Below, in pieces: positions 10,316 through 20,917 of a DNA stretch of 64,000 bases. A program made the translations under genes and the position numbers. The DNA comes from Brettanomyces bruxellensis (Eukaryota > Ascomycota > Pichiomycetes > Pichiales > Pichiaceae), in the NCBI RefSeq assembly GCF_011074885.1, contig NC_054690.1, positions 2,051,001 to 2,115,000 of the forward strand, given 5' to 3'. Below the pieces are notes generated by a model. That model was not told the origin of the DNA. It ran no database searches and worked only from the letters and a program-made list of their open reading frames with translations. The number at the start of each line of letters is the position of its first letter. The first letter of the stretch is position 1.

Positions 10316-13300
10316 GGCAGAAAACGTCAGGCGGGAGGAAAGAAATTGGGAAAAATCAGTAACAAGTCGGGAAAGAGGCCCAAGAGGAGATAAAGTGTCG
10401 AAATGCTGGCGGGTAAAAAAATATTTCGGACTCTATGAGCGGTGCTCGGCCGAATGAGCATGTCGATTGAAGTGGAGTGGGTTTTTCAAGAAGCAAAGGC
10501 TCAGACAAGCCTGTTTCCATGTTGATGGGACGAAAGAAGGAGAAGCCGGCCAGGTTTGAACACTGCAGACTTCTATGAAGAAGGAGAGGAGAAACGGATG
10601 CGTGTCATCGCGCCTTATGTATGATGATGCAAGCCATATATTAAACCAACACAAGACAGATTGGCTGAAATTGGGTGCCGGGCGACAGCCACACAAGTTT
10701 GGGAACTGCTGCAGACAATGGAAGATCACTTGTGGTTACCATTGTCCGGATGTGGCCGATTCCATCTAATCTTCCTCTTCTCGATGTTACAGAACATATG
10801 CATTTTTTTCCTCGGGCGAAAATGCAACAACTTACTCAATTGTTTGATCTGACCATACTCGTATTGGCATTCCTTAAATTGATATACCGCGGCTTACCGA
10901 TACGCGCGTATGCCGAATTGTGCGGGGATCTACTTCATCAGGTAGGACGGTGAAGTTTCTGGAAACAGAATGTGTGCCTGACAAAGCACGAGATTTTTAA
11001 CATCTGGATGTGGCCGCGATTGATCGCGATAAAACTAATCTTCGCCTGCTGCATAAAGGGGACGCAATAATGCATCGAAAAAAGTTTGCTGCCTAACAAA
11101 GACTTTCTGTAACAGAACGCTTCCATTCTGATACACAGCAATCGAAAAGTCCGCTTTCGGAAAATCAAAATTTACTGGTAAACCTGCCTTTTTTTCCTCA
11201 TCCTTGGCCTTTCCAAGGAGTACATACTGCTCGACGAATCATGTGCCCAGAATAATGTGTGCCAGGTAAAAATATTATGGCACGTGAGACCATTCTTTCT
11301 CCCGAACCATCGGTTATTCCGGTCTTCCATTCATCACATTATCTGTTGCCATTATGATTATTAAGATCTTTAATAAGGACCCTGGTGCATGCTTTTATCC
11401 ATACTGGCAATCTTACTCGCCAGTCCAAACGACCTCCGCTACGAAAGCCACATAGTTTAATTAATAAGCGGCCTGTTCCACTTGTCTATGTGTTATCTCC
11501 TTTGTTTCATTTCTTCTACTCCTGCACACCGACCTCGACTGGTTCCCAATCGGGAATATCCTCAACATCGCACTAGACGCTATCTCGCAAAAAAAATTTC
11601 ATTATTGCTGATGCTTTTTTTTTCCCCATTATTCAACAACATTTTGTGTATTGTGAATGAGCAGTTCCAAATCATTCAATGTCAAATGCGTTACGCGGTA
11701 ACATCACCTGTGCTGTCCTGTGTGATGGTTATTTACAGAATGTCAATTTCATGTGCAATAAGCTGTGGCCCATCGCCAAACCTCGCTTGGTGTATTTAAA
11801 CGGGAAACTTTTAATGTGACCTTATCCTGGCCAAACAGATTTAAAGTTTTCGGACTACAGATCAACCATTAGGTTTCAGTTGGGTCCACGTGAACTTTGA
11901 CAAATTTTCGGGTGAGGGTGTCCAGGTTCCGAATATGCACAGATGCATACTAGGGTAAATACGAGAGAGAAGAATACGAAAATCACAGTTTGTCTTTGTC
12001 ACCTTTTCCACATGAATTGGCTAAGATGTAGAAAACAAGTAAAATGAGGGGAACTGGGAAAAAAGGAGTCTTTGGATATTGTTACAATCCAATCTTAGCC
12101 TGCTCCTTGGTCAAAGCGTGGGAGAAAGAAATGAAGTCAAGTCAAATAATTAAATGTGCACGAAATTTTTTTTTGGCAAGTACAGAAGCAAGTCAATCAA
12201 GTTTAAGTGTATCAAATTAAAAATAAACAGTACAAAAAAAGGTAATGTAGAATGGAAGAGAATCAAATCAGATCAACAAAAAAGACAGTTAATCTTTAAA
12301 CAAACACACTACAAAATATTGCAGAAGCCGGAAGACACGGCATAAACAATGTATATTGGGCAGAAAAAGACATATTCTGTCGATTGATCGACGGATGCAC
12401 AATAAAAGAAAAGCTAAAGGAGAAGAAAAGAATGATGTGGTGTATACGCCAAAAGAGAACGAGAAAAGCGTAAGATACGAATAATAGGAGGAAGTGCCAG
12501 AAAATACAAAAAAGCGAAAAACAATGAGTTGGAGGACAATGAAAAGCAAACAAAGAACAACAAAAGCGGATAAGCAAGAAAGAAGAAGGAGGGAAAACAA
12601 CCAAGAGATAGAAAAATAGAAAGAAGTGGGAAGTAGAGAAAGGAAAATAGAGTAATGAAATGGAGTACAGATAATGGGGGAGAAGTGAGCAAAGTAATTG
12701 GGTTGAGAGATTGGGTTAAGAAATTGGAAAGGGAATATGGTAGGGAATGTGGTAAGGAAATTGGGAGAATGAACTAGGAGAATGAACTGAGGAAGGAAAT
12801 TAAAAGAGTCAATCGAGTAAAGAAATAAAGTAAGTATTAAGAAAAGAAACTAAGAAAAGAAGACGACGAAAAATAAGAAGTTTATTAAGTTTATTACGTT
12901 TATTACATTTCTCTTTTAATTCTTTTTTTAATCCTTCTTTTATCTCTTTTCTTTCCACTAATCTTTTCTCTTTATCTCTATCGGATAGGCAAAAATAATA
13001 ATTAAAGCTAAAATTATTCGAAAACTTAAATAAACTGAAAATTCACAGACTGAAAATTAAACCAAATTGAATAGACCAAATTGAAACCAAACTGAATAAA
13101 CCAAACTTATAAACAGACTGAATATTAAACCAAACTGCATAGTGAAATATACCAAATATTGGAATAAAGTGAATATCAAAATAAAAAATATTAAAATATA
13201 CTGAAAATTAAACCAAACTGAATATTACAATAAACTGAAAATTAAAACAAAGTGAGAACTAAGTGAAAATTAGGATAAACTTAACTAAAATAAAACGAAA

Positions 13301-13389
13301 ACTAAAATAAAACGCGACACTCAAAATAAAGACATCTCTTGATTTGCTTTCACAGTTTCTCTCCCGTTTCCTGTCTCCACTCCTCAGAT
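10316..13389. other. 3.1-kb spacer without a recognisable gene
   Basis: The left part is the promoter side of the zinc-finger gene. From about 12150 to 12890 the + strand is strongly purine-rich and low in complexity. From about 13020 to 13320 it holds an A-rich degenerate repeat (listed separately). Frames of up to about 105 codons here look random. No RNA gene was recognised. Confidence 0.5.
13020..13320. repeat. degenerate repeat of ACTGAAAATTAAACCA type, 3' of the perilipin-like gene
   Basis: Repeated imperfect units such as ACTGAAAATTAAACCA and AAACTGAATA cover about 300 bases ending just beyond the stop codon (13390) of the minus-strand gene. The unit is roughly 14-20 bp with drifting phase. 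Confidence 0.65.
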
Positions 13390-14238
13390 CTAGGCTTCCT
13401 TTGGAGTCTCGCCATCCACCTCGGCCGAAACTACAACTGTAGCACCAGCAACTTTATCCTCCGACTTGCCGTCTGCCTCCGGCCTAATCACGCTGACCAG
13501 TTTCTGAATGCTTGGCTGGATAGTCTCATAAGCCTCTTTGGAAACACGGGCAGTCGTTTTTGTGATTGCCTCCTGGGTGCTGGCGGCCTTGGACTTCTCA
13601 TCTTGGTAAACTGAGCCCACATGCGAAGGGATTGCCCTCACCTGGCGAGTGTAGGGCTCAACCCTGTGGTAGGTCTCCTTGGCAAGGATATAGGAGCGTC
13701 CCAATTCGTCAGACGTGTCTTTTTGAACCTCTGCATCGCTTGATCTGGTAGGAATGGCCTCATTCAATGCGTATTCGTATAGATCGTTGACTCTTTTAGC
13801 TGCTGGGTCGACGTATGGCTTTGTGCGACCATAAAGGGCACCTGCATACACCTTGACGAAGTCCACAACCCTCTGGAGAACCGATGCGACAAATCCGGCG
13901 ACATCCGAGAAGGAAAGCTTAGCCAAACGTGGGAACCTCGAGTCTAGTGCGGAAAGAACCGAGTCGAAAGTTTGGTCGAACAAGTTGAAAATCTGCACAA
14001 GACCTGGAATCGATGATATAAGGCCAGCTGCACGTGAAACTGCCGCCAAAACATACCCAGCTATGAGGGCAGCGACCTGGAACCCGAGCACATACGCGAG
14101 GGACTCCGAAACAAGGGGATATGCACCGATATGGGACACTGCCTTTGTGCTAAAGGGCACAGTCTGCTTAGTTTCTTCTGTTTTTGCAGCTGGACTTTGC
14201 GCTCCATCTGCTGTTTCTGCTGTAGTTGCGATAGTCAT
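13390..14238 (-). CDS. PLN1: Perilipin-like lipid-droplet protein (Pln1/Pet10 type)
   Basis: A 282-residue protein, close to the 283 residues of S. cerevisiae Pln1/Pet10. I chose the ATG at 14238; the frame stays open further upstream but holds no earlier ATG. After a short Ala/Thr-rich head, residues of the type YPLVSESLAYVLGF begin a perilipin-like N-terminal region. A hydrophobic/amphipathic stretch (AALIAGYVLAAV) follows, then a DSRFPRL motif and long amphipathic helices to the acidic C-terminus. Proteins of this family coat and stabilise lipid droplets as they form. It is transcribed away from MRPL40 across a 1.3-kb shared promoter. Family assignment rests on length and pattern, not on an alignment; another amphipathic organelle-coat protein is possible. 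Confidence 0.62.
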   Translation of the reverse strand: MTIATTAETADGAQSPAAKTEETKQTVPFSTKAVSHIGAYPLVSESLAYVLGFQVAALIAGYVLAAVSRAAGLISSIPGLVQIFNLFDQTFDSVLSALDSRFPRLAKLSFSDVAGFVASVLQRVVDFVKVYAGALYGRTKPYVDPAAKRVNDLYEYALNEAIPTRSSDAEVQKDTSDELGRSYILAKETYHRVEPYTRQVRAIPSHVGSVYQDEKSKAASTQEAITKTTARVSKEAYETIQPSIQKLVSVIRPEADGKSEDKVAGATVVVSAEVDGETPKEA

Positions 14239-15279
14239 TGTTGCGAAATGTGTGCTATGATACCTCCTGCTTGGAAAATGTGTTGCCGATAATATAGATG
14301 GCACAAGATGGTAGTTTTATCTTGAATTGGCTTCTGTGATAAGAAAACAGATAACTATGTGATAATGTGAAAATGGATGTCACGACCAAAAACGTTTGCG
14401 AACTTAGATCGGGAATTGGCTGAAGTAGTTATACTGCTTTATGAATAGAAAAGGAAAAGTATCGCAAAAGGGATAGCGAGCAAAGAAAGATGAAAGGGCA
14501 GGATTTCATCTTTTTATTATAGATACGTACACAAGTGGGACGATGGGACGGGCGCCACGGATAAAAACACACCAGTTTTTGAGAATGTAAAAAAAGGTAA
14601 AAAGGTAAAAAGGTAAAAAAAGCTCATGCGGGCTAACAAAACAAGGCGGCAAAACTGGAGTCAAGTGTGATTATGCATATTTGGAGTAACACTTTCCCCC
14701 TCCCTTCCCTATGGGATCAGTGCCCATTTATTTTCCGGGTCTGCGCGATTGTCGTTTCAAATTCAATTTTAAAATTAGTTTCCGATTTTATCTTTATTTT
14801 CAGTTTTATCTTTCCAGCTCTATTCCGTTCCTATTCTGTCTATTTTTTTTTTTTTATTTTTTATCTCCATCACATCTCATCATGATTCTTTTCTACTGGA
14901 TTGCTTATGGAATCATACCAGATACACTAAACTGTAAACTTTGCAAGATGATCATCCGAAAAATTGCACATTTACCATTACAATAATGAAACGGGACTTG
15001 TCAAAAATTTGCTCTGGCATGTGATAATTTTCCATCTAAATGCGAAAGCCTTGTCCAGTATAAATGTTCCGAGGCCATTCAAACATGGTTATTTTTATAT
15101 ATTTGGCTATATTGCCACGCAAACTTTTAAGAATGGCGTGTTTACACACAAGGCTGAAACTTGCAGATGATAATGGCAATCTTTTGAATCGCAAAAATAG
15201 CTTTCTTGCCTCCTTCTTCAGGGACTTGTAATTATGCCGAGGCTGGGAGAAATACAGAAAGAAAAAGCAGATGACCGTG

Positions 15280-15287
15280 GTCACGTG
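15280..15287. promoter_or_regulatory. Cbf1-type E-box GTCACGTG
   Basis: GTCACGTG matches the RTCACRTG recognition sequence of Cbf1. It lies about 230 bases before the MRPL40 start codon and two bases from a HOMOL1/Rap1-type box. Cbf1 is reported to act at ribosomal-protein promoters in several non-Saccharomyces yeasts, so this pairing upstream of a mitochondrial ribosomal protein is plausible. Binding is inferred. Confidence 0.5.
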
Positions 15288-15288
15288 C

Positions 15289-15301
15289 GGTGCACGGATG
15301 T
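15289..15301 (-). promoter_or_regulatory. HOMOL1/Rap1-type box upstream of MRPL40
   Basis: The minus strand reads ACATCCGTGCACC, matching the HOMOL1/RPG box (AACATCCRTRCA) of yeast ribosomal-protein promoters. The identical 13-mer recurs at 18811-18823 and a one-base variant at 58661-58673. Confidence 0.5.
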
Positions 15302-15519
15302 AGAGAAAGCTGGGCTGGACGAGCCGGACGAGCCTTCGAACTTTTTGTAGGTGCTGAGATTGAATTATTTTTCTTGAAATTATCGAATATTATATATTTT
15401 TTTTTCGCTTCAACAGTCGCTCCTGGTTTCCGCTGTTATCTGAGCAAAGAAGTGCTATTTGATATATTTTATACAGATAAAGACAAACACTGCAAACCAA
15501 CTAGAGCAAAGGAAACAAG

Positions 15520-16602
15520 ATGCTTTCGAGTTTGCGGGATGCCACAAAGAGATATGGCGCAAACATTGACCGGTTCCCGGAGGGCACAAAAAAGATGCTT
15601 TTCAAGTTTGCAGCAATGACACAAATCCCAGCATTCAGATCAGATAAGGGCGAACTACCGAAAGAAAGAATGTTCACGAGGCCAGAACAATGGAAAGTGG
15701 AGATAGGCGACCGAGTTTTAATCACAAAGGGCAGGTTTAAAGGCCACGTGACGAAGGTTTTGGCATTTCACAGATCCACAAACGAGTTGTTTGTCGAGCA
15801 GTCAGAAACTAAAAAGATGGTGATTCCAAAGCAATACTGGCAGGCAGGTCAGCAGAGTCACGTGATAAACTATCCAAAGCCGATCTCTCCCAGGGATGTA
15901 AAGGTGGTGAGTACGATGGTGGAAATAGGGAAAGATGGGGTGGAAAAACGGACAGAAATTGCAGCTGATGATGTTGTGTTCAAAGGGATGTACTGGGATG
16001 CAGATTACGGCAAGATGATGCCATACAGACGGGTGAAATATCACGAGAACATCATTATTCCGTGGCCAAGGCCAGAGCCAGTTGAAGATGATGCGTTTGC
16101 AACTTCAAAAGAAGAATCCGAGGAGAGAACATACATTCCAAACAGCATTGTGAGAACAGACTCTCCACCGGGTATTGTTGAGTCGATGAGAAGCCCAATA
16201 ATGCGTCGGAAGTACAAGTGGGACAAGCAGGTGATCAGTCGGAGTGATGAGAAGAGACTCACGCCACCTGAGATGCCGATTAGTGCGGCCAAGAGGGCCG
16301 GAATGGAAGAGAGGCAGAAAATCAACGAGTCGATTCCGAAAAAGCCGACTGCAGAAACGGTCAACTTGGTCGGTAGTCGCGTCGCTGCTCTTCTCAATGG
16401 AGTTACCGATGCCAACTTTGCAGCTTGGGTGAATTCGGTTGCGCCAGATTCGGAATTGAAGAATTTGGAAAAGAAGGAAAGGGAGAAGAAGATATTGGCG
16501 GAAAAGACAAGAGAGGCCCATCAAAGAAACATAATCCGGCACCGGGTCATCACAAAGTACAAGAACCAGGGCCGGAGGTGGAGAAGCTCGACAATCCTTT
16601 AG
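15520..16602 (+). CDS. MRPL40: Mitochondrial large-subunit ribosomal protein uL24m
   Basis: A 360-residue protein of the mitochondrial ribosome large subunit (bacterial L24 family). A KOW domain lies at about residues 61-95 (EIGDRVLITKGRFKGH). It is followed by the strongly conserved yeast Mrpl40 segments IPKQYWQAGQ..SHVI and YWDADYGKMMPYR, then the IIPWPRPEP motif. It is longer than S. cerevisiae Mrpl40 (297 residues), with extra sequence in the charged C-terminal part, which ends in a basic tail. The N-terminus (MLSSLRDATKRYG) is basic and suits matrix import. The start is the first ATG of the frame. Its 3' end converges on RPT4 with a 48-bp minisatellite between them. Confidence 0.95.
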   Translation: MLSSLRDATKRYGANIDRFPEGTKKMLFKFAAMTQIPAFRSDKGELPKERMFTRPEQWKVEIGDRVLITKGRFKGHVTKVLAFHRSTNELFVEQSETKKMVIPKQYWQAGQQSHVINYPKPISPRDVKVVSTMVEIGKDGVEKRTEIAADDVVFKGMYWDADYGKMMPYRRVKYHENIIIPWPRPEPVEDDAFATSKEESEERTYIPNSIVRTDSPPGIVESMRSPIMRRKYKWDKQVISRSDEKRLTPPEMPISAAKRAGMEERQKINESIPKKPTAETVNLVGSRVAALLNGVTDANFAAWVNSVAPDSELKNLEKKEREKKILAEKTREAHQRNIIRHRVITKYKNQGRRWRSSTIL

Positions 16603-16791
16603 TTGGCATTATATTCTGTATATAGATAGACACCAAACGAGCTGTATTTATTTAGCATATGCTTCGGTTGCTTAAGTGTAGAAATCCAGATACGGGCCTT
16701 ACTTAGGAACAGGCAACTGGCATCATAAGTAAGTGTAATGTATGGTTTGTGAAAAAGTCAAATGACAGTATTTCATCTGAGCACTACTACC

Positions 16792-17079
16792 AACAATATT
16801 TCAACTAAACACTTCTTCAACATCAATGCTAAGCTAAAAAACATTATTTCAATTAAGCACTTCTACAACATCAATCCTATACCAAACAACAATATTTCAA
16901 CTAAATACTTTTGCAACATCAATGCTAAGCTAAATAACATTATTTTAACTTAACACTTCTTCAACATCAATACTAAGCCCAACGATAATACTTCAATTAA
17001 TCACTTCTTCACCATCAGTGCTAAGCCCAACAACAACATTTCAACCTATCACTTCTACAACATCAACACTAAACCAAAC
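16792..17079. repeat. 48-bp minisatellite, six copies in register
   Basis: Six units begin at 16792, 16840, 16888, 16936, 16984 and 17032, each exactly 48 bases with no indel. Typical unit pieces are AACAATATTTCAACTAAACA, CTTCTTCAACATCAATGCTA and AGC(C/T)(A/C)AA(C/T). A decayed seventh piece follows. It fills the spacer between the convergent MRPL40 and RPT4 genes (stop codons at 16602 and 17150). Because 48 is a multiple of three, the first copies translate as a 16-residue repeat (NNISTKHFFNINAKLK-like) until a TAA in copy 4. I do not regard this as a gene. Confidence 0.95.
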
Positions 17080-17149
17080 AATCACACTACACCCACTACA
17101 CCAGCCAGTTGCTAAAGCCCGTTTATTAAAAATATACTACACAGCAAAG

Positions 17150-18493
17150 TCATAGCTTCTCGTACTCTAGCCTTCCCTCAAGCTTCTTGTTGTCAACCAT
17201 CTTCCTCACGGCCTTTAGCATGTCACTCTGAATTATGTAGTCTCTGTCCTCCCTAATGGCGAAAAATCCAGCTTCAGTAATCGTGTTTCGGATATCAGCA
17301 CCGTTAAAACCATCACTCATCCTCACCAAGGTCTCAAGTTCGATTTCTCCCTTCTTTTGGACCTTCGACATGTGAATCTTGAAGATTTCAAGCCTGCCCG
17401 CCTCGTTTGGAAGCGGAACTTCGATTTTCCTATCCAATCTTCCTGCTCTGAGCAAGGCCGGGTCCAAAGTGTCCGGCCTGTTGGTAGCCATGATGACTTT
17501 GGTCTGTCCCAAAGCATCAAAACCATCCATTTGGTTCAATAACTCCATCAAAGTACGCTGAATTTCCCTGTCGGCCGACGTACCTTCGGAAAAACGCCTT
17601 CCTCCGATGGCATCGATCTCATCCATGAAGATAATGCATGGCTCGTGCTCCTTGGCATAGCTGAACATCTCACGGACCAATCTAGCCGACTCTCCGATGT
17701 ATTTGTCCACAATTCCAGAAGCAGGAGAAAAAATGAAGTTTGCACCAATGGTGGCGGCAACGGCTTTGGCCAAAAGCGTTTTTCCCGTTCCCGGTGGTCC
17801 GTAGAGCAAGACTCCCTTGGGCTGCTTGATTCCCACCCGCTGGAAAAGCTCAGGATTCTTCAAAGGCAACTCAATCACCTCACGAAGTTCTCTAATCTGC
17901 TCGGAAAGACCTCCAATCTGCCCAAACGACATCTCACCGGGGTTGAATGTCGTCATACTGTACACAGAAGGGTCCACCTCCCTTGGGAGAATCCGCATAA
18001 TGGTTAAAGTTGTCATATCAAGGGCAACACGGACACCTTTCACCAGTTTTTTCCTGTTGATCGTCGAACGGCAACCAACAATGTACCTGGGACCTGAAGA
18101 GGCTTTCACAATGAACCTATCACGGTCCAGCTCCTTGAGAACCTCGCCTATGATCTGGCCAATGCTCTGTAGTGCCTTGATGTCGTTTTCAGTCTTTTGA
18201 AACTCTTTTTCCTGATCTTTGATCCCCATCCTCAACTCCTTGAGCCTCGACTCCCATTGGACGTGTTCTATAAGTTTGCTCTTCAATGCTGCCAATGCTC
18301 TCTCCCTTTCTTCATCAACTGGTGCCACCTGTTCTTTTTTTGCCTTCTCGTTGTTACTATCACCATCATCGCCACTATCTTTATTACTAGTGTTGCCATC
18401 TTCATTTCCATTGCTCTTATTTGCTTCCTCACTATTTCCTGCCCCTCCTTCCTCATTGAGGGCAGAAAGTAAAGGGTCGTTTTCCTCACTCAT
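17150..18493 (-). CDS. RPT4: 26S proteasome regulatory subunit 10B, AAA ATPase Rpt4
   Basis: A 447-residue ATPase of the 19S base ring, which unfolds ubiquitinated substrates and feeds them into the 20S core. It opens MSEENDPLL, as in S. cerevisiae Rpt4 (MSEEQDPLL). An acidic Asn/Asp-rich head (20-55) is followed by a coiled coil (60-115), an OB domain and the AAA module. Visible motifs are Walker A GPPGTGKT at 232-239, Walker B IIFMDEID at 287-294, the second region of homology with [21 protein letters not shown], and a C-terminal LEYEKL. The usual Pro in LLRPGR is Ala here; other Rpt subunits also vary at this place. It is divergent from GCD1. A PACE-like site and a HOMOL1-type box lie about 300 bases upstream. 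Confidence 0.97.
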   Translation of the reverse strand: MSEENDPLLSALNEEGGAGNSEEANKSNGNEDGNTSNKDSGDDGDSNNEKAKKEQVAPVDEERERALAALKSKLIEHVQWESRLKELRMGIKDQEKEFQKTENDIKALQSIGQIIGEVLKELDRDRFIVKASSGPRYIVGCRSTINRKKLVKGVRVALDMTTLTIMRILPREVDPSVYSMTTFNPGEMSFGQIGGLSEQIRELREVIELPLKNPELFQRVGIKQPKGVLLYGPPGTGKTLLAKAVAATIGANFIFSPASGIVDKYIGESARLVREMFSYAKEHEPCIIFMDEIDAIGGRRFSEGTSADREIQRTLMELLNQMDGFDALGQTKVIMATNRPDTLDPALLRAGRLDRKIEVPLPNEAGRLEIFKIHMSKVQKKGEIELETLVRMSDGFNGADIRNTITEAGFFAIREDRDYIIQSDMLKAVRKMVDNKKLEGRLEYEKL

Positions 18494-18785
18494 GTCCTGT
18501 TTTTCCCTGATGCTAATTAATACTAATTGCTCTTCTAGTGATCTTCAACTATTATATGCTATGCAATAATGCTCGCTTCCGATTGCAAGTTTCCCTGTAA
18601 CGTGCTGATAACAGATTCAAAGTGATTCACTCCGATCGTCTGCAGGTCTCTCAAACAAAAATCAGTCGTCTGAATCAATTTCCTAAATCCTCTACCCACC
18701 TTTTCTAAAATGATGAGTGCTCGAAGTTGGTTCGATCGCCCGACAAGAATCGAAAATGCTCGTGAGGGAAGAAAAAAAAAGTAAA

Positions 18786-18795
18786 GGTGGCGAGG
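18786..18795 (+). promoter_or_regulatory. PACE-like element upstream of RPT4
   Basis: GGTGGCGAGG differs by one base in the core from the Rpn4 proteasome-associated control element GGTGGCAAA. It lies about 290 bases before the RPT4 start codon. Proteasome genes of many yeasts carry this type of site, so a weak or lineage-specific Rpn4 site is plausible. Confidence 0.35.
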
Positions 18796-18810
18796 AAACG
18801 GTACGGCGCC

Positions 18811-18823
18811 GGTGCACGGATGT
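18811..18823 (-). promoter_or_regulatory. HOMOL1/Rap1-type box upstream of RPT4
   Basis: ACATCCGTGCACC on the minus strand, identical to the box at 15289-15301. It is about 320 bases before RPT4 and 650 before GCD1. Confidence 0.45.
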
Positions 18824-19010
18824 AGTACCAGGTTGGAGAACAGTACAAAACACGGCGAAAAAGGGGGAAGGGGGAAGCCGAATGAGGCCTAAAGTGATAG
18901 AAAGCAGTTAACTGTAATGCAGATATCACACGATGGGCTTATCTCTGCCTGTTGTTGGTTGTATGTGTGTTATATGCCACCTATAGGCCTGAGGTACGAG
19001 CCGGGGTGAT

Positions 19011-19023
19011 GCACCCGTACACC
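19011..19023 (+). promoter_or_regulatory. Rap1-type site between RPT4 and GCD1
   Basis: GCACCCGTACACC agrees with the Rap1 consensus ACACCCRYACAYM except at the first base. It lies about 450 bases before GCD1. Binding is inferred only. Confidence 0.4.
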
Positions 19024-19468
19024 ATTGAAGCAGCATGAAAGGGAGTAATTTGTTAATTTAGGCACATAATAAGCACAGATATGGCACCAGTGACATTATT
19101 GTTGTGCATTAAGCTGCACAGATACGTGATGAGCCCAGGTTTAAGGATTCAGCTAGGGCTTTAGTCGAAGCTTGAAAAATAGCTGATGTCGGCAAGGTAC
19201 GCTGAGTGAGTATTTTTTTTTTTTTTCTGCCCGATTTTTTCACTCAACCGTTAGATGTGATTTTTACTCATTGCATTCGAGAGGCTTCAGCATGCCAATT
19301 AAAGGCCAGCATTTCAGAAGAGACACACCAGGCACCAAAGCAGGACATTGACTAGAGGCAGGTACTAGCAGAATAGGGATATAGGATTTATCGGCTGTTT
19401 TGAACACACCACGGAAGTAAATACAGAGGTTCAAAAGTCCGAAAGACAAATACTAGAAAGACACAAGT

Positions 19469-20917
19469 ATGGAATTTAACGCCTTGATATTTTGTGGAAA
19501 AGGCAGCAGCCTTTCGCCGTTTTCCAGCGTGAAGGATACAGGAACATCAAAGGCACTACTTCCGGTGGCGAACAGACCAATGATAGAGTATGTACTTGAA
19601 TGGTGTGACCAAGCACCATTTAAAACTGTGACAGTGGTTTGCGGTACGGATGCACTTGTAGGCATAGGAAGAGTGGTGGAGACGTACAAGGAAAAGAGAG
19701 GAGAGGAATTAAACAGCACGAGCACACTCTCATGCTTGAGTTCAGGCGGCGCGACGACCGGGTCGGTGTTGAATGAGATTATGAAGACGCAAAAGTTCTT
19801 GTACAAGCGGAATCTTGTGATTTTACCGTGTGACTTCATCACGGACGTCCCCCCACAGGTTTTCATCGAAATATACAGGGAGAACAGCGATGAGAATCTT
19901 GGATTGGCGGTCTCGTACAAGAACTTGTTCGAGAACATCGACAGCAAGGTTTTGAAGACCAACTACACGGTTTACGCAAAGGATGAAAACGGCAACGGAG
20001 TTTTGCTCGACATGTACTCGAAGCCGTTTGTGGCGATGACGAAATTTCTCAAGATCCGGACGCAGATGCTTTGGCGGTACCCGGAGACTAAGGTGTCGAT
20101 GAAGCTGCTTGATTCGTTCATATTCTTTGTGAACTCGAAGCTTTTCGACATTGTGGAATCCAAAGGGGAGCAATTCATCACAGGCAGGTCGGCAAACAAA
20201 ATCAAGCGGGACATAGCAAGGCGGTCGTGGTCGCACTCTTTGAAAAAGGAAACTGTGGGATTGTTCATACTTCCCGAGGGATCGCTTTTCTTGCGATGCA
20301 ACAATCTCGCAGTCTATATGGAGGCTAACCGTTACATTTTAAAGCAGCATGCTCGTATTACAAACATCGCGGGAGCAAACGCAGCAGCGCAGAAGTCGAA
20401 GGAAGGGGGAAAGAATTCGGCAAACGTGGGTGCGGACTGCATTGTTGGGCAAAGTACTGAGTTGGGAGTCCGAACTAGCGTGAAGCGATCGGTTATTGGC
20501 AATGATTGCAAGATTGGAAAGAACTGCCGTATTTCAGCGTGCATTGTTCTAGACCACGCTGAGATCGGCGACGATGTGCACCTGGAGAATTGCATTATAG
20601 GGGAAAAAGCAAAGCTTGAGAGTAGATGCAAGCTAGTCAACTGCAATGTGGAAGGATGCTACATAGTGGGAAAGGGTGTCAGTCTCAAAGGTGAGACACT
20701 GACGAATATTTCACTAGATGAGTTCGATAACGGGGAAAAAGAGATCGGAGCTATCGACTCAGAAGGCGGAGAAAGCGGCTCTGAGGATGACGAGGCACTC
20801 TATTCCGAATCAGTCGGATTGGATGCGGAAGATGACGAAGGAGAGGATGGAGAAGAAGGAGAGGAGTCTTTGGCCGACAGCGCTTCGTTTGACTCCGAGT
20901 TTGTTTTCGCTGACTGA
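19469..20917 (+). CDS. GCD1: Translation initiation factor eIF2B gamma subunit
   Basis: A 482-residue catalytic-subcomplex subunit of eIF2B, the cytosolic GDP/GTP exchange factor for eIF2 and target of Gcn2 signalling. The N-terminal nucleotidyltransferase-like domain begins FNALIFCGKGSSLSPF and contains KALLPVANRPMIEYVLEWCDQA, nearly as in S. cerevisiae Gcd1. LPCDFITDVPPQV follows. The C-terminal part has hexapeptide (left-handed beta-helix) turns including HLENCIIGEKAKL, then GETLTNISLDE and a very acidic tail from about residue 420. It is shorter than S. cerevisiae Gcd1 (578 residues), mainly by loss of internal low-complexity insertions. CTG encodes the conserved Leu of LENC (20582-20584). 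The ATG at 19469 is the first in frame. Confidence 0.95.
   Translation: MEFNALIFCGKGSSLSPFSSVKDTGTSKALLPVANRPMIEYVLEWCDQAPFKTVTVVCGTDALVGIGRVVETYKEKRGEELNSTSTLSCLSSGGATTGSVLNEIMKTQKFLYKRNLVILPCDFITDVPPQVFIEIYRENSDENLGLAVSYKNLFENIDSKVLKTNYTVYAKDENGNGVLLDMYSKPFVAMTKFLKIRTQMLWRYPETKVSMKLLDSFIFFVNSKLFDIVESKGEQFITGRSANKIKRDIARRSWSHSLKKETVGLFILPEGSLFLRCNNLAVYMEANRYILKQHARITNIAGANAAAQKSKEGGKNSANVGADCIVGQSTELGVRTSVKRSVIGNDCKIGKNCRISACIVLDHAEIGDDVHLENCIIGEKAKLESRCKLVNCNVEGCYIVGKGVSLKGETLTNISLDEFDNGEKEIGAIDSEGGESGSEDDEALYSESVGLDAEDDEGEDGEEGEESLADSASFDSEFVFAD

Larger units (their letters stand above)
14239..15519. other. shared promoter region of the perilipin-like gene and MRPL40
   Basis: This 1.28-kb divergent spacer contains GGTAAAA-type A-rich direct repeats near 14590-14620, T-rich tracts near 14840-14870, and a pair of candidate factor sites at 15280-15301. 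No further gene is seen. Confidence 0.55.
18494..19468. other. shared promoter region of RPT4 and GCD1
   Basis: This 975-base divergent spacer holds a PACE-like element (18786-18795), a HOMOL1-type box (18811-18823), a Rap1-type site (19011-19023) and a poly-T run near 19210. No additional gene was seen. Confidence 0.55.

Noticed and set aside
16762..16953. A 63-codon frame with 16-residue repeats
   Set aside because: It is the translation of the 48-bp minisatellite and is ended by a stop in copy 4. Kept as a repeat, not a gene.
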